Below, piece by piece: positions 10,646 to 11,439 of a DNA stretch of 11,439 nucleotides; the first letter of the stretch is position 1, and each line of letters begins with the position of its first letter. The stretch lies in contig PXDM01000234.1 of the NCBI GenBank assembly GCA_003565055.1, positions 1 through 11,439 of the forward strand, read 5' to 3'. The notes under the pieces were generated by a model. That model was not told where the DNA came from. It worked only from the letters and a program-made list of their open reading frames with translations, and did not search any database. Source of the stretch: Paracoccaceae bacterium (GTDB taxonomy: Bacteria > Pseudomonadota > Alphaproteobacteria > Rhodobacterales > Rhodobacteraceae). The position numbers were made by a program, and so were the translations under genes.

Positions 10646-11439
10646 ATGATCATCGAGCGGCATTTCACGACAGAAGGTTCAGACGCCTATGCAGCGCTGG
10701 AATTCACCACAACAGTTTCCGAGATCCGCAATCCGGACGGGACTGTGGTTTTCCGCAATGAGGCCGTGGAAGTGCCCGCAAGCTGGAGCCAGGTCGCATC
10801 GGACGTGATCGCGCAGAAATATTTCCGCAAGGCGGGCGTGCCTGCGCGGCTCAAGCGCGTCGCGGAAGAGGGCGTGCCGGAATTCCTGTGGCGCTCGGTG
10901 CCTGATGCGGAGGCGCTGCAAGAGCTGCCCGAAGCAGAGCGCTTCGTGGGCGAGTCGTCGGCCAAGCAGGTGTTTGATCGTCTTGCCGGAGCGTGGTGCT
11001 ATTGGGGCTGGAAGGGCGGCTATTTCGCGTCCGAGGGTGACGCGCGCGCCTATTTTGACGAGATGCGTTTCATGCTGGCTGCGCAGATGGCCGCGCCGAA
11101 CTCGCCGCAATGGTTCAACACCGGCCTGCATTGGGCTTACGGTATCGACGGGCCGTCTCAGGGCCATTTCTATGTTGATCCTTTCACCCACAAGCTGGTG
11201 AAGTCGAAATCAAGCTATGAACACCCCCAGCCGCATGCCTGTTTCATCCAGTCTGTCAGCGATGATCTGGTCAATGACGGCGGGATCATGGACCTCTGGG
11301 TGCGCGAGGCGCGCCTGTTCAAATATGGTTCCGGCACAGGGACCAATTTCAGCTCACTGCGTGGTGAAGGTGAGAAACTGTCGGGCGGCGGTAAATCCTC
11401 CGGGTTGATGGGTTTCCTGAAAATCGGTGATCGGGCCGC
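10646..11439 (+). CDS. nrdJ: Class II (adenosylcobalamin-dependent) ribonucleotide reductase, N-terminal part
   Basis: NrdJ reduces ribonucleotides to deoxyribonucleotides using coenzyme B12, without needing oxygen, and supplies DNA precursors. The first 264 codons are present and run off the window. Recognisable parts are the start MIIERHFTTEGSDAY, then FRNEAVEVPASWSQVASD, PNSPQWFNTG (151-160), PQPHACFIQSVSDDL (194-208) with Cys199 as the first redox-active cysteine, and KYGSGTGTNFSSLRGEGE (226-243) with SGGGKSSGLMGFLK in the catalytic barrel. The start ATG 10646 has AAGGGG 9 bases upstream; ATG 10638 is followed at once by an in-frame stop. It follows tRNA-Gly and its terminator, so it is transcribed from its own promoter, probably under NrdR. 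Confidence 0.96.
   Translation, partial: MIIERHFTTEGSDAYAALEFTTTVSEIRNPDGTVVFRNEAVEVPASWSQVASDVIAQKYFRKAGVPARLKRVAEEGVPEFLWRSVPDAEALQELPEAERFVGESSAKQVFDRLAGAWCYWGWKGGYFASEGDARAYFDEMRFMLAAQMAAPNSPQWFNTGLHWAYGIDGPSQGHFYVDPFTHKLVKSKSSYEHPQPHACFIQSVSDDLVNDGGIMDLWVREARLFKYGSGTGTNFSSLRGEGEKLSGGGKSSGLMGFLKIGDRA

Noticed and set aside
10679..11191. Leftward 170-aa frame inside nrdJ
   Set aside because: It is antisense to nrdJ, whose reductase motifs are clear on the plus strand.

Overview
The window looks like a piece of an alphaproteobacterial chromosome, most likely from the Rhodobacteraceae (Roseobacter/Rhodobacter group). This rests on the flagellar gene order (fliI divergent from flgB-flgC-fliE-fliQ-flgF-flgG-flgA-flgH-fliL), a BolA/J-domain divergent pair, a class II (B12-dependent) ribonucleotide reductase, and GC-rich codon use with strongly biased third positions. 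The genus cannot be named from sequence reading alone.

Region 1 (1-5340) is flagellar. The 5' part of fliI (export ATPase) runs leftward off the window edge. Across a short divergent intergenic region, nine genes run rightward in a tight, partly overlapping array: rod proteins FlgB, FlgC, FlgF and FlgG, rod/MS-ring adaptor FliE, export-gate protein FliQ, P-ring chaperone FlgA, L-ring lipoprotein FlgH, and stator-associated FliL. Together they cover export, rod building and the outer bushing rings. No hook, filament, stator or switch genes are present here.

Region 2 (5341-7895) starts with about 240 bases holding a hairpin and a possible 42-aa ORF. It continues with four leftward genes: a UbiH/UbiF-type FAD hydroxylase, two tandem paralogous ~70-aa membrane proteins that I cannot assign, and an XRE-type helix-turn-helix regulator. 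A near-perfect 24-bp palindrome lies just upstream of the hydroxylase ribosome-binding site.

Region 3 (7896-10002) has a 476-base gap with several small repeats but no convincing gene. It is followed by a DUF4177-like protein (+), a BolA protein (-), a J-domain protein with an N-terminal Cys/His cluster (+), and a 66-aa unknown protein (-).

Region 4 (10003-11439) has tRNA-Gly(GCC) with a strong bidirectional terminator, then about 350 bases of leader containing a NrdR-box-like element, and the 5' 264 codons of nrdJ.

No transposon, prophage, CRISPR array or clear foreign island was seen. Most of the window is ordinary core genome. The least explained parts are the duplicated small membrane proteins, the palindrome before the hydroxylase, the XRE upstream region, the divergent bolA/J-protein control region, and the nrdJ leader.
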